Shown: positions 1-9,162 of the stretch, piece by piece | Position numbering within the stretch: the stretch's first letter is position 1 | Layout of the letters: every line of letters starts with the position of its first letter | NCBI GenBank assembly: GCA_015486015.1 | Contig: WFSL01000022.1 | Coordinates: 1 to 43,745 of the forward strand | From: Aquificota bacterium | Lineage (GTDB): Bacteria; Thermosulfidibacterota; Thermosulfidibacteria; Thermosulfidibacterales; B14-G1 | Reading direction: 5' to 3' | DNA: 43,745 nt | Position numbers and translations under genes: made by a program | The notes under the pieces: generated by a model | What the model was told of the DNA's origin: nothing | Database searches by the model: none | What the model saw: the letters and a program-made list of their open reading frames with translations, nothing else

Positions 1-1655
1 ACAAGCACTTCCACCAAACCCCTCCCCCTCTCTAAGGGGATACCTCCCATTCGAAAGACCTCCTCTACAGTGGGTGGTGCAAAACCTGCCTCCCTGAACC
101 TCCCCCTTATGAAGGACAGCCACTCCTGCTCTTGGATGGAGAGGCGTGGCCCTGCACCTGGCAACGAGACACCCTCAGGCCGTAACACCACTTTCCCATC
201 CCGATGCATCTCTGCCAGCAGAGCTGCGAACACTTTTCCGTCCCCATCCCATACCCGATGGGCCAACTCCTCCTTAGAGACAAAGGCCCTTAAGGGATTT
301 TCTTGGAAGAAGGCCTCCACGGACCTCAGCACCTTCTGCCTTAGCCCCTCTACCGTCTGGGGATGGAAATACCTCCCTTCCAAGACACAAACCCCTTCGC
401 CCTCAAGGGTACGTAACACATCCGCCGTGGTGCCCCTGCGTGAGGTCTTGAGCAGTAGATCCTGAAACACCATGCCCTTCTCCCCTGCCCACCGGAGAAA
501 CAGGAGGAGCCTGCCCTTATCGGATTCACCCTTCAGCTCCTGGAGCCTGCCTGCCAACACCCTCCTCCTCGCAGGCTCATCAGAGGGGTTGCTATCCAAG
601 ATTCTCCCCCCTCCCACAGTCACCACCGGAGAGAAGGAGCGTACCACAAAGGGGTCGCCAGGGGCGGTCACAACGGGACCTTCCAGATGAAGTCTCACCT
701 CAGCCTCATCCCCGGGTTTTAAGACGTCCCTATCCAGGAGTTTCACCCTCCCCATGGTCTCACCAGTACCCCAGTGAAACCGGACCCGAGACCAATTCTT
801 CATGGCTCTAACCTGAGGTAATAGCCTGAGGGAGAGATCCACAAAGGTAGATGGGGCAAAATGTCCAGGGGTAACCAGCACGTCCCCCCTTCTCAGTGCG
901 CCCTTCTCCGCCCCCGCCAGGTTTATGGCGGCCCTACATCCAGGGGGCACCTCTTCCACAGGACCTCCATGGATCTGGAGGCCCCTTACCCTCACCCTAA
1001 TCCCCTTAGGCAGAATCTCCAAAGTGTCTCCCACGTGCGCCACCCCAGAATAGACCGTACCCGTCACCACAAGGCCAAACCCCTTGATGTGAAAGGCTCT
1101 GTCAATAGGCATCCTGAAGGTCTCACTTGCCCCTTTTGGAGGGACCTCAAGGCACAGCCTCAAAAGCTGTGCCTTGAGGTCCGCAATGCCCCTCCCTGTG
1201 ACCGCCGAGGTGATCACCACAGGAGCACCCTCAAGGAAGGTCCCTTGGAGAAATCCCTCCACATCTTGGCGCACCATCTCCAGCCACTGGGCATCCACCA
1301 AATCCGCCTTTGAAAGAACCACCAACCCCTTCTGCACCCCCAAAAACTGGCAAATGGCAAGATGTTCCCTCGTCTGGGGCATCACCCCCTCATCAGCCGC
1401 TATCACCAGCATCACCAAATCAATGCCCGAGGCACCTGCTACCATGTTCCGCACAAAGCGCTCATGCCCCGGTACATCCACAATCCCCACCTTCACCTCT
1501 GGTGAAAGCTCCAGATGGGCGAAACCAAGATCTATGGTGATGCCCCTCTCCTTTTCTTCTCTAAGCCTGTCCGTATCTATTCCTGTGAGGGCCTTCACCA
1601 GCTCCGTCTTACCGTGATCAATGTGCCCAGCAGTCCCCACCACCACGTACCTCAT
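1..1655 (-). CDS. selB: Selenocysteine-specific translation elongation factor SelB (3' end cut by window edge)
   Basis: GTPase that delivers Sec-tRNA(Sec) to the ribosome at UGA codons marked by a SECIS element. About 551 residues are present out of the roughly 600-650 usual for the family. The G domain begins with [17 protein letters not shown] (P-loop, residues about 8-24), then [20 protein letters not shown] (switch I region, SelB-like), [16 protein letters not shown] (G3) and SKAD (G4). EF-Tu-like beta-barrel domains follow, then the start of the winged-helix RNA-binding region, which runs off the left edge. The ATG lies in an ATGA overlap with the selA stop, so translation is coupled and both proteins come from one transcript. 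No selenoprotein gene or tRNA-Sec was seen in this window. The family call is firm; only the C-terminus is unseen. Confidence 0.95.
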   Translation of the reverse strand, partial: MRYVVVGTAGHIDHGKTELVKALTGIDTDRLREEKERGITIDLGFAHLELSPEVKVGIVDVPGHERFVRNMVAGASGIDLVMLVIAADEGVMPQTREHLAICQFLGVQKGLVVLSKADLVDAQWLEMVRQDVEGFLQGTFLEGAPVVITSAVTGRGIADLKAQLLRLCLEVPPKGASETFRMPIDRAFHIKGFGLVVTGTVYSGVAHVGDTLEILPKGIRVRVRGLQIHGGPVEEVPPGCRAAINLAGAEKGALRRGDVLVTPGHFAPSTFVDLSLRLLPQVRAMKNWSRVRFHWGTGETMGRVKLLDRDVLKPGDEAEVRLHLEGPVVTAPGDPFVVRSFSPVVTVGGGRILDSNPSDEPARRRVLAGRLQELKGESDKGRLLLFLRWAGEKGMVFQDLLLKTSRRGTTADVLRTLEGEGVCVLEGRYFHPQTVEGLRQKVLRSVEAFFQENPLRAFVSKEELAHRVWDGDGKVFAALLAEMHRDGKVVLRPEGVSLPGAGPRLSIQEQEWLSFIRGRFREAGFAPPTVEEVFRMGGIPLERGRGLVEVL

Positions 1656-3049
1656 ACAAGTGCCCTCCCTAAGGAATCTGCGAGGGGCCCTACCTCATCC
1701 TCCCTGACGGTACGCATATCCAGTAGAAAGGCCTCGTGCTTTATCCTTCCCACCACAGGCAAAGGGGCAGCACGTGCCCTTTCATCTATGAACTCGGGAG
1801 AAAACTCCTCATGTTTCACAGCCACCACCACTGTGGGCATCTCCAACAAGGGGAGAGCACCCCCACCTACATAGGAACAGTCCTCCATAAGAGTAAAAGT
1901 GTAACTGGAAGGAAGCCTCTCCATCAACAGGGAGACAAGCCTCTCGGCCCTTCCCCTCAACACCCCCAAAGGCGTGGAGAGACACTTAAGAGTGGGAAGC
2001 CTCTCTGGAAGGCGCTCCGGTTCCATGTACAGGCGCAGGGTGGCCTCCAACCCAGAAAGGGTAAGCTTATCTATGCGCAGCGCCCGATTGAGGGGATGCC
2101 GCCTCACCCTCTCAACAAACTCTGGCTCACCCAGGATGACCCCTGCCTGAGGTCCACCGAGAAGCTTATCACCACTAAAGGAGAGAAGGCTCACCCCAGT
2201 CTTAAGGCTCTCCTGGACCGTGGGCTCCTTGGGGAGACCATAGGTCCTGAGGTCTATCAGATTCCCAGAGCCTAAATCCTCATAAACAGGAAGTCCCCTC
2301 TCCCTACCCAAGGCAACCAGCTCCCGCAAAGGAACCGAGGCCGTAAAGCCCAAGACCCTATAGTTACTGGGATGCACCTTCATGAGAAGAGCAGTATCCT
2401 CCCCAATAGCCGCCTCGTAATCCCGAAGGTGGGTCTTGTTCGTGGTACCCACCTCCCTGAGGATGGCACCTGAGGCAGCCATAACGTCCGGCATCCGGAA
2501 GCTCCCCCCAATCTCTATAAGCTCACCCCGAGAGACCACCACCTCCTTCCCCTTGGCCAAGGCAGCTAAGACCAAAAGGACTGCCGCAGCATTATTGTTC
2601 ACCACCATGGCTGCAGGGGCCCCAGTCACCTTGCGCAGTATACCCACCACATGAGTGTACCTAAGACCCCGTTCCCCCTTTTCCAGGTCATACTCCAGAT
2701 TGGAGTAATTCAGGGCGATCTCTTCCATCTCTCTCCAAACCTCCCGGGCCAAGGGGGCACGGCCCAGATTGGTATGCAGCACCACACCCGTGGCATTGAT
2801 TACCCGCCTCAGACTGGGAGCAGCAAAGATATCTATACGATCCTGAAGCTCACGAACAATGGAAGAAGGCTCTACCAACCCCCTATCCCCTCTTCCATTC
2901 ATGATCCTTTGGCGCCTCTCTTCCAACACCCTTCTTAGCGCATCCACCACCATCCACCGGGGATACCCCTGAAGCACCTCCTGGACCTCAGGGTAATTCA
3001 ACAATGCATCCACCTGAGGAATCTCCTTAAGGAGCTCCCTACCCATCAT
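1652..3049 (-). CDS. selA: L-seryl-tRNA(Sec) selenium transferase
   Basis: PLP enzyme that converts Ser-tRNA(Sec) to Sec-tRNA(Sec) with selenophosphate. The 465 residues match the usual bacterial length of about 460. The N-terminal segment has PQVDALLNYPEVQEVLQGY, typical of the SelA helical domain. VINATGVVLHTNLGRAPL (about 84-100) and YEDLGSGNL (about 256-264) are family signatures. The PLP lysine is K295 in SFSGDKLLGGPQAG. Two ATG codons are in tandem (3049 and 3046). The purine-rich GAGGGG upstream is better spaced (6 bases) for the second, so the protein may begin one residue later. selA is first in the selA-selB pair and overlaps selB by 4 bases. A plausible promoter lies at 3074-3103. 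Confidence 0.97.
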   Translation of the reverse strand: MMGRELLKEIPQVDALLNYPEVQEVLQGYPRWMVVDALRRVLEERRQRIMNGRGDRGLVEPSSIVRELQDRIDIFAAPSLRRVINATGVVLHTNLGRAPLAREVWREMEEIALNYSNLEYDLEKGERGLRYTHVVGILRKVTGAPAAMVVNNNAAAVLLVLAALAKGKEVVVSRGELIEIGGSFRMPDVMAASGAILREVGTTNKTHLRDYEAAIGEDTALLMKVHPSNYRVLGFTASVPLRELVALGRERGLPVYEDLGSGNLIDLRTYGLPKEPTVQESLKTGVSLLSFSGDKLLGGPQAGVILGEPEFVERVRRHPLNRALRIDKLTLSGLEATLRLYMEPERLPERLPTLKCLSTPLGVLRGRAERLVSLLMERLPSSYTFTLMEDCSYVGGGALPLLEMPTVVVAVKHEEFSPEFIDERARAAPLPVVGRIKHEAFLLDMRTVREDEVGPLADSLGRALV

Positions 3050-3073
3050 CCACCCCTCTGTTTATAAGTTACT

Positions 3074-3103
3074 CTTATAGACCATATAGAATTCCTTGAG
3101 CAA
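3074..3103 (-). promoter_or_regulatory. Putative sigma-70 type promoter for selA-selB
   Basis: On the minus strand a TTGCTC box and a TATAAG box are separated by 18 bases, ending about 25 bases before the selA start. The -10 matches 5 of 6 consensus positions; the -35 matches only 3. It is the only reasonable pair in the 170-base gap between selA and the divergent tRNA-Ser gene. Inference from sequence alone. Confidence 0.35.
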
Positions 3104-3181
3104 GGTGGGAAAACCCACAAAAGATCGAATGCCCACCAACTCACCATCACACAATTACGTCTATACACTGGTTATCGGAGG

Positions 3182-3210
3182 TTGACGAGGCTGATTGGGA
3201 CGGTTATTTA
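3182..3210 (+). promoter_or_regulatory. Putative promoter for the tRNA-Ser / SRP RNA unit
   Basis: TTGACG at 3182-3187 (5 of 6 to the -35 consensus) is followed after 17 bases by TATTTA, a weak -10. The predicted start of transcription falls a few bases before the tRNA-Ser 5' end at 3220. This promoter would be divergent from the selA promoter. The -35 is convincing and the -10 is weak. Confidence 0.4.
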
Positions 3211-3219
3211 ACCTTTTAT

Positions 3220-3313
<94 letters not shown>

Positions 3314-3331
3314 ATACACGTGATCTCAGGT

Positions 3332-3440
3332 GACCGCTACCGGGTCCTACGCAGCGGGTGCCCCCGAACCCCGCCAGGCCCGGAAGGGAGCAACGGTAAG
3401 GGGGACCTCCCGGGTGCCGTGGGGTAGCCTGGTGGCGGTC
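3332..3440 (+). ncRNA. ffs: Signal recognition particle RNA, small bacterial (4.5S) type
   Basis: A hairpin RNA of about 109 bases whose ends GACCGC and GCGGTC pair. The apical region contains CCAGGCCCGGAAGGGAGCAA, which matches the conserved SRP domain IV: the GGAA tetraloop plus the asymmetric internal loop with AGCA, where Ffh binds. It begins 18 bases after the tRNA-Ser CCA, so the two RNAs are probably transcribed together and separated by processing. This RNA explains the sequence before the aldolase gene, so open frames through it are not coding. Confidence 0.92.
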
Positions 3441-3497
3441 TTTACAAGGAGGCAAATATTGAGAGTCAAAGAGCAGACTTCAGCGGAGGGGGTCCCC

Positions 3498-4052
3498 ATG
3501 GGGCTTGTGGGGATCTTCGCTCAGGTGGGCAGGGATCTTTACCACGGCGGATTGGTTACTTCCCATGGGGGGAACCTCAGCCTCCGGAGGAAAGGCGAAA
3601 TGGTGATCACTAAGACAGGGGCCATGCTGGGGCACCTCTCAGATAACGACCTGGTAAGGGTGCCTTTGGACGGAGAGATCAGCCCTCAGGCCTCCAGAGA
3701 AGCACCACTCCATAGGGCCGTGTACCTTGCTACTAATGCCAAGGCCTTAGTCCACGCTCATCCTGCCCATGCAATAGCCCTCTCCTTCTCTCACGACACT
3801 ATAGTGCCGCGCGATGCTGAAGGTCTTTACACACTTCCAACCGTTCCTGTGGTAGAAGTGGCCCAGCCTATTGGCTCCCAGGAGCTGGCTCAGGCTGTAG
3901 CCCAAACGCTGATGGATGCCCCAGTGGTAGTAGTGAGAGGACACGGGACCTTCGCTAAGGGCGAAGATCTGTGGGATGCTTTACGCTACACATCGGTGCT
4001 CGAGACCTCCTGTGAAATCCTCTATCTATTGACCCTTAGCCAGCCCCTCTAA
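3498..4052 (+). CDS. Class II aldolase/adducin family protein (FucA/AraD-like)
   Basis: Predicted metal-dependent sugar-phosphate aldolase, epimerase or dehydratase; the exact substrate cannot be read from the sequence. The 184 residues are slightly shorter than FucA. Family marks include TSHGGNLSLR near the N-terminus, the catalytic-type glutamate in SREAPLHRAVY, the zinc ligands of HAHPAHA (two His) and a third His in VVRGHGTFAKG. The ATG at 3498 is preceded by GGAGGGGG. A longer frame opens upstream but crosses the SRP RNA and is rejected. The 3' end overlaps the convergent lptG by 17 bases. L-fuculose-phosphate aldolase, ribulose-phosphate epimerase-like or methylthioribulose-phosphate dehydratase activities are all possible. 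Confidence 0.85.
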   Translation: MGLVGIFAQVGRDLYHGGLVTSHGGNLSLRRKGEMVITKTGAMLGHLSDNDLVRVPLDGEISPQASREAPLHRAVYLATNAKALVHAHPAHAIALSFSHDTIVPRDAEGLYTLPTVPVVEVAQPIGSQELAQAVAQTLMDAPVVVVRGHGTFAKGEDLWDALRYTSVLETSCEILYLLTLSQPL

Positions 4053-5103
4053 GCAACACTCCAGCCACTATCACGGCCGCCACTGGGGGAAGGGGAGCCG
4101 CTATCATAGAAGGTAGCAAGCCCGTGCGGCCAAGAAAGGCGAGGAGGGAAGTAGCACCCCAATACAGGACAAGAACACCAGCAGTGATGGCCACCCTCTT
4201 CCATCCCCCCTCCCTGGGCGACCTTAAAGAGAGGGGGAATACCAATAACACAAGGGCAATAGGGGAGAAGGCCAAGGCAATCCTCTGATATAGTTCCATC
4301 TTGAGGTTGGGGACCTTGTAACCTTCCTCCTCCATAGCCCGAAGATAGTCCCTCAGCTCATGGTATGTCATCTCCCAGGGCTCCTTCTTCTCACTCAGGA
4401 GCCCTTGGGGAGTGATGCTCAAGGCCAGGGGCAGTGTTTTTGGCCTATCTTCCTGCACTTGGTCGTTAAGCACCTTCAGGAAGATAGGTTTCACCATCTG
4501 CCAGGTCCCTTCCCGCCAGACTACGGTATCGGCAGTGGCAAGGGCCTCTATGTGTCCATTCTCCACCCATACACACTTTGCCTTTCTAAATAGCATCCTC
4601 CTTTCGTCAAAGAAGCGGATAAAACAACTGACATTCTGTTGCTTTATCCACAGGTCGGTGTATCGGGTAAAGGCAGCCTCTTTATTCCGGTTTATCTCTA
4701 CCTTCTCGGCGAGTGCAGCCTCTGTGAGATGGAGAGGGACAACATAGAGATTCCAGGGGACAAGGGCTATACTGGCAAGCACCGCCACAATGAGGAAGGG
4801 CACAAGCACCCTCTCCGTCCTCATACCCAGCGCCCGGAGGGCAACCAGTTCGAAGTTCTTAGAGGCGATGATGAGGTATGTGAGGGTGGCGAAGAAGAAA
4901 GCCAGGGGTAAGACATCCCTGATCACCTGGGGCTGGTAGTGGATAAGATAAACGGCTACGGCCTTGAGGGGTGCCTTATTCTCCAAGACATTATCCAAGA
5001 TCTCGAAAAAGAGGATAAGGGTGTATATGGCCTCCAGCACCACCCAAACACCCAGGAGGATGGCAAGATACCCCTTGAGGATGTATCGGTCTAAAATTTT
5101 CAC
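4036..5103 (-). CDS. lptG: LPS export ABC transporter permease LptG (YjgQ/YjgP family)
   Basis: Inner-membrane half of the LptB2FG transporter that extracts LPS and feeds it to the periplasmic bridge. The 355 residues fit the family. It opens MKILDRYILKGYLAILLGVW, the usual coupling helix and first membrane segment. Two further membrane segments follow, then a periplasmic beta-jellyroll region (about 125-240), then three C-terminal membrane segments. The GTG start lies in a GTGA overlap with the stop of lptF, so the two permeases are translationally coupled. It is the last gene of the rplI-dnaB-lolA-RDD-lptF-lptG operon. Its 3' end overlaps the convergent aldolase gene. F versus G assignment rests on gene order and on the fused neighbour; both are YjgP/YjgQ paralogues. 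Confidence 0.9.
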   Translation of the reverse strand: MKILDRYILKGYLAILLGVWVVLEAIYTLILFFEILDNVLENKAPLKAVAVYLIHYQPQVIRDVLPLAFFFATLTYLIIASKNFELVALRALGMRTERVLVPFLIVAVLASIALVPWNLYVVPLHLTEAALAEKVEINRNKEAAFTRYTDLWIKQQNVSCFIRFFDERRMLFRKAKCVWVENGHIEALATADTVVWREGTWQMVKPIFLKVLNDQVQEDRPKTLPLALSITPQGLLSEKKEPWEMTYHELRDYLRAMEEEGYKVPNLKMELYQRIALAFSPIALVLLVFPLSLRSPREGGWKRVAITAGVLVLYWGATSLLAFLGRTGLLPSMIAAPLPPVAAVIVAGVLLRGAG

Positions 5104-6833
5104 AGACCCACCTTTTCAGACCTCATATAAAGGATTGCGCCTCCCCCTGCCCCCAGGATGATATCGGGGAGCCAGGCCCCAAGGAAGGATGATATCAGGC
5201 CCTTCATGGCCATATTCTGGGAGATGCTAAGGAGGACGTAGTAGAGGAGGAAGAGCCCAAAAGTAAAGAGGAGCCCTGTCCATCTCTCTGCCCTGGGGAG
5301 GAAAGGCCCCAAGGCCAGGGCCAGGAGTGCGAAGACCACCGTGGAGAAGGGCAGTGAGAAGCGCTTGTAGAGGTGGTTGAGCACATCCCAGTAGTGCTCG
5401 GGCCCTCGCTGCTTTTCCCTTTGGACCCGCCTTAGGAGCTGCGGTAGGGTGAGCTCCTTCTTGGAAAAGCCCTTAAATGAGGGCCCCAAGGCAGGGAGCA
5501 GGAACCGATACTTGTCGAAATTTAGGAGATTGTACCTCCTTCCCCCCACCGTGAGGATCTCACCATCCTTCAGAATAAGGATAAAAGAGTGGGTCTCCGG
5601 ATCCACCTTGAGCCTACCCTTCACAGCGGAAAGCACCCTGATCCCCCCATCCCCATTCTCATACAAGAGCAGGTCCCTCAAGTGCGTTTCATGGAGATGA
5701 GAGCTATAAAGCCATAAATGGCTTGAAAGCTTAATAAACCTCCCCTCCTGAAGCCCCAGCCCCTTAGAGGAATAGGCCATCCTCATTACGGAACCGTAGA
5801 ACGCTTGATTGGCCAGAGGGCCCACATATAGGGAGAAGAAAAGGGCAACCGCGGTTACCCAAAAGGCCAGGATCAGGATAGGCTGGGCTATCCTCCTGAG
5901 GCTTATGCCGAGGGCCTGTGCTGCTATGAGCTCCGCATCCGAGGAGAACCTGGAAATGGCCACCACAGAGCCAAAAAGAAAAGCGGGTGGAAGGACTAAG
6001 CTTATGGAAGCCACCGTGAGGGAAGCAACAATACTAAGCAGGAGCGTGAGAGATCCACCCCTGAGAAAGACGAGCAGATCAGTTATCCTACCTATGAAAA
6101 GGAGAAGGACAAATATACCTATACCGAGAATGAACGGCGATAAAATCTCCCGAAGCACATAACCATCTATGATCCCCCTCCAGGGCCATAGGAGAGATGC
6201 CCTTGCCCTCCTATATTCCCGCATGGGCACAGGCCTTGGCTGAGGAGGTGCCACCTCTGGCACCGGCGGTGAAGGGATCTCCTCCTGTTTAGGTGTCTCC
6301 TCTGGCATCGGCGGTGTCCTATGGAAGGCCCTTTCGATCCCCTGCAGCACCTTACGGTCAGCATGGCACACTATGCCAGGGGGCATGATCTCTGTTAAAA
6401 GGCAGGCTGCTTCAAAAGGATCCCCAATCTTGTAAGGATCATAGCCCGGGAGGAGGTAAGCCACCCGAGTTAAGTCAAGGCGCTTCAGGTCCTCCCGGAG
6501 CGCTTCTAACTCTCCTGCTATAACCTCTAATGACAAATCCTGTTCAGGTCCCAAGCCATAGAGGAGGAGCCAGGAAGACTTCCACAGGCCCAAGGTAGAG
6601 ATGAGCACCCTCTCACCCTGGGCACCAGTGATCTCCCCCTCCCTACGATCTAAGAGGAAGTTCAGGGTATGATTGATGTAGCCCAGGATACCCCTCTGAG
6701 AAAAGGGATAGGCAATGCCTATCACCACCACATCCGCCTCCACATCCTGAAGGGGAGAGTCTGTCAAGGTCCAAGTAATGGGGGTTACAGGCCGCTTTGT
6801 CCCTTTCTTCATTCTCAGGCATCCCTTTAGCAT
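5100..6833 (-). CDS. lptF: LptF permease with an N-terminal M17 aminopeptidase N-domain-like extension
   Basis: 577 residues against about 360 for ordinary LptF. Residues about 220-577 are a complete YjgP/YjgQ permease: coupling helix IIDGYVLREILSPF, three membrane segments, a periplasmic jellyroll (about 340-450) and three C-terminal membrane segments. Residues about 20-165 are extra and soluble. They carry ADVVVIGI, then GEITGAQGERVLIST, then LLLYGLGPEQ, which is the pattern of the macro-like N-terminal domain of M17 leucyl aminopeptidases. The metal-binding catalytic domain is absent. A proline-rich linker (about 172-205) joins the two. No stop or frame change separates them. The ATG at 6833 overlaps the RDD stop in ATGCTAA. 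An internal ATG at 6224 could also yield a nearly normal LptF. The permease call is firm; the N-domain assignment is by eye. Confidence 0.88.
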   Translation of the reverse strand: MLKGCLRMKKGTKRPVTPITWTLTDSPLQDVEADVVVIGIAYPFSQRGILGYINHTLNFLLDRREGEITGAQGERVLISTLGLWKSSWLLLYGLGPEQDLSLEVIAGELEALREDLKRLDLTRVAYLLPGYDPYKIGDPFEAACLLTEIMPPGIVCHADRKVLQGIERAFHRTPPMPEETPKQEEIPSPPVPEVAPPQPRPVPMREYRRARASLLWPWRGIIDGYVLREILSPFILGIGIFVLLLFIGRITDLLVFLRGGSLTLLLSIVASLTVASISLVLPPAFLFGSVVAISRFSSDAELIAAQALGISLRRIAQPILILAFWVTAVALFFSLYVGPLANQAFYGSVMRMAYSSKGLGLQEGRFIKLSSHLWLYSSHLHETHLRDLLLYENGDGGIRVLSAVKGRLKVDPETHSFILILKDGEILTVGGRRYNLLNFDKYRFLLPALGPSFKGFSKKELTLPQLLRRVQREKQRGPEHYWDVLNHLYKRFSLPFSTVVFALLALALGPFLPRAERWTGLLFTFGLFLLYYVLLSISQNMAMKGLISSFLGAWLPDIILGAGGGAILYMRSEKVGL

Positions 6834-7201
6834 TTAAGGACCCGGGTGCCCGCCAGGATGTCGTGCCATCCCCGCTTCTCCCTATCCCTCAGTATCCAGA
6901 GAATACCCAACCCCAAGGAGACAACATCCAACAGGTACCCTATGGTGCGTACAAGGGCCCTGAAATATCCCACGGTATAAAATCCCCATGGATCAGTAAC
7001 CCTGATCCCCATGGCCCACTTTCCCAAGGTTTGCCCCCTGTATCCCGTCCAGAAGGTAAAATATAGGATGGCTACCGCCAGCCAGGGATACGAAACCTCC
7101 GAAGGCCACACCAAAGATGAGCCCTCCCAGATCACCCCTAAGAGGAGGATATCAAGGATGAAGGCCAAGATCCGGATGAAAAGACCAGCCTCTCTCTTCA
7201 T
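6827..7201 (-). CDS. RDD family integral membrane protein
   Basis: Small 124-residue inner-membrane protein with about three hydrophobic segments. It has the RDD-family C-terminal signature RDREKRGWHDILAGT and the TLGKWAMGIRV motif of the central region. RDD proteins are mostly uncharacterised; some affect ion or solute transport. It lies 6 bases after lolA and overlaps the start of lptF by 7 bases, inside the envelope operon, so a role tied to the membrane is plausible but not shown. Confidence 0.85.
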   Translation of the reverse strand: MKREAGLFIRILAFILDILLLGVIWEGSSLVWPSEVSYPWLAVAILYFTFWTGYRGQTLGKWAMGIRVTDPWGFYTVGYFRALVRTIGYLLDVVSLGLGILWILRDREKRGWHDILAGTRVLKC

Positions 7202-7207
7202 GCCTAC

Positions 7208-7828
7208 CTATGGTTGGGAGATCCTCACATCCGGAGGGAGGATTATCTCGAAGGTCTTAGAGGGGATGGCAGCATTGACCTTGATATGCCGGAAGGAAAC
7301 AGCATTCAGGTTGCCTAAGGAGTCCAAGGTTTCTACCTTCTTTATAAGGAGACTCTTGGGGTCAAGGTAAACTATCACCTTTTGAATGGGGCCATGGGTA
7401 TCTACAGGGGTAAGGGTGAGAGTGGATTGCCCTTTCCCCCCCTCCTTTACGGTATAGTACCTCTTTATCTGGTCAATGAGGGAGAAAAACGGCCCCTTGG
7501 TAACAATGGCCTCCTTGTCCAATTGACCCTTAACAGCCTCCCTGTTGACGGGATCATAAAGAACAAAGAGGTCACCGTTGGTCCATACTATCTGGGGCTG
7601 GGGGGTTTTATACTCCCACATGCTCTTACCTGGCACAATGTACACCCTGCCCGTGTAGGTCATCCTCCTTCTCACCCCCACAGTGGTCTCCTGAACAAAG
7701 TCGGCCTGAATGGAGTGGATCTCGCTGTAAGAGGCCTTCAACCTCTCCATAAGGGATGTACCCCAAGCAGCCGTACCCATGAGCAGGACCAGCACCCCTA
7801 TGAAGATGCCCCTTCCAATCCTACTCAT
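7208..7828 (-). CDS. lolA: Outer-membrane lipoprotein carrier protein LolA
   Basis: Periplasmic chaperone that takes lipoproteins from the inner-membrane LolCDE complex to the outer membrane. A signal peptide is visible (MSRIGRGIFIGVLVLLMGTAAWG). The mature part begins with LMERLKASYSEIHSIQADFVQ, the usual LolA opening, and has GRVYIVPGKSMWEY and later strand motifs of the half-barrel. The reading frame opens at a TTG at 7843. The ATG at 7828 is preferred: it has GAGGAG 7 bases upstream and overlaps the dnaB stop (AATGAGTAG), giving 206 residues. Sits between dnaB and the RDD gene in one operon. Confidence 0.92.
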   Translation of the reverse strand: MSRIGRGIFIGVLVLLMGTAAWGTSLMERLKASYSEIHSIQADFVQETTVGVRRRMTYTGRVYIVPGKSMWEYKTPQPQIVWTNGDLFVLYDPVNREAVKGQLDKEAIVTKGPFFSLIDQIKRYYTVKEGGKGQSTLTLTPVDTHGPIQKVIVYLDPKSLLIKKVETLDSLGNLNAVSFRHIKVNAAIPSKTFEIILPPDVRISQP

Positions 7829-9161
7829 TAGCATACTCCTCAAAGGTGGTGTACTCCTTCAAGAAAGTGAGCTTGAAAGAGCCCGTAGGCCCGTTGCGCT
7901 GCTTGCCAACAATGATCTCGGCGATGCCCTGGTACTCCGGCTTATGCTTGTTGTAAACCTCTGGGCGATAGATGAAGACGATGAGATCGCCGTCTTGCTC
8001 AATGGCGCCTGACTCCCTCAGATCAGAAAGCTGGGGTCTTTTGTCCTGCCGGGACTCCACCGCCCTCGAGAGCTGTGAGAGGGCCACTACAGGGGTGTTA
8101 AGCTCCTTGGCTAACGCCTTGAGAGAACGCGATATCTCCGATATCTCCTGCTGACGGCTCTCTGGCCTGCCTCTCCCCTTCATGAGCTGCAGGTAGTCTA
8201 TGATCACAAGGTCCAGACCATGATCGGATTGGAGCCTCCTGGACTTTGCCCTCACCTCTAAGACAGAGGAGGCAGGGGTGTCATCCACATAAATCCTGGC
8301 CTGAGAGAGCTTGTCTGCGGCCCTGATCACCCTTTTCCAATCCTCCTTAGAAAGGATACCTGTACGGAGCTTGTGGGACGGGACCTTTGCCAGGCTGGAG
8401 AGCATCCGAAACGCCAATTGCTCTTTTGACATCTCCAAAGAGAAGAAGGCTACAGTTTTCCCCCCCTTCAGGGCAACGTTTTGGGCAATGTTGAGTGCCA
8501 GGGCTGTCTTACCCATGCTCGGTCGGGCAGCAATGATTATGAGGTCGGAGGGCTGAAGCCCCGAAGTAAGGCGGTCAAACTCACTGAACCCTGTGGCGAT
8601 GCCTGTAACAGCTTCACGCCTCTGGGAAAGCATCTCCAAGGTTTTAACGGACGCCTTTACCAGCTCCTGAGAGGTGATGAAGTCCTCCTTGATCTTCCTT
8701 TGTGAAACGGAGAATATCACCCTCTCCGCCTCGTCCAAAACCTCTTCTCCCTCCATCCTCCCATCATAGCATAAGGAGATAACATCGTTGGCCGCCGAGA
8801 TGAGCTGACGGAGCAGGGCCTTCTCTCGAACAATCCTGGCATAGTGAGGGGCATGTGCAGAGCTGGGCACGGTCTCAGTGAGCTCCATGAGGTACTCAGT
8901 GCCCCCAATGGCTTCTATCTCCTCCCTCTGGCTCAGGAGGTCACTAACAGTGATGAGATCTATAGGCTGCCCCCTCTGAAAGAGCTCCAACATGGCAGAA
9001 AAGATAATCCTATGTTCCCTCTTATAGAAATCTTCAGGCGTGACGTTCTCCAAGACCCTCAGAAGGGCATTATTATCCAAGAGGATGGACCCCAAGACAC
9101 TCTGCTCTGCCTCCACATTCTGTGGAGGGAGCCGCAGTTCCTGGGCAGTGCTACCCTTCAT
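7821..9161 (-). CDS. dnaB: Replicative DNA helicase DnaB
   Basis: Hexameric 5'-3' helicase that drives the replication fork. 446 residues, the usual length. The N-terminal collar domain starts LPPQNVEAEQSVLGSILLD. The RecA-like C-domain has Walker A in AARPSMGKTA (about 211-220), the following FFSLEMSKEQLAFRM and Walker B in LVIIDYLQLM. QLSRAVESR and LSDLRESGAIEQDGD are further helicase motifs. The N-domain is intact and no intein is present. Begins 1 base after the rplI stop, the common rplI-dnaB pairing, and ends inside the start of lolA. Confidence 0.97.
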   Translation of the reverse strand: MKGSTAQELRLPPQNVEAEQSVLGSILLDNNALLRVLENVTPEDFYKREHRIIFSAMLELFQRGQPIDLITVSDLLSQREEIEAIGGTEYLMELTETVPSSAHAPHYARIVREKALLRQLISAANDVISLCYDGRMEGEEVLDEAERVIFSVSQRKIKEDFITSQELVKASVKTLEMLSQRREAVTGIATGFSEFDRLTSGLQPSDLIIIAARPSMGKTALALNIAQNVALKGGKTVAFFSLEMSKEQLAFRMLSSLAKVPSHKLRTGILSKEDWKRVIRAADKLSQARIYVDDTPASSVLEVRAKSRRLQSDHGLDLVIIDYLQLMKGRGRPESRQQEISEISRSLKALAKELNTPVVALSQLSRAVESRQDKRPQLSDLRESGAIEQDGDLIVFIYRPEVYNKHKPEYQGIAEIIVGKQRNGPTGSFKLTFLKEYTTFEEYANE

Positions 9162-9162
9162 C

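Noticed and set aside
3330-3497. Longer N-terminus for the class II aldolase
   Set aside because: The extra frame runs through the SRP RNA and shows no protein similarity; the ATG at 3498 has a good ribosome-binding site.
4644-4652. Perfect DnaA box TTATCCACA
   Set aside because: It lies inside the lptG coding sequence, alone, and is explained by codon content or chance.
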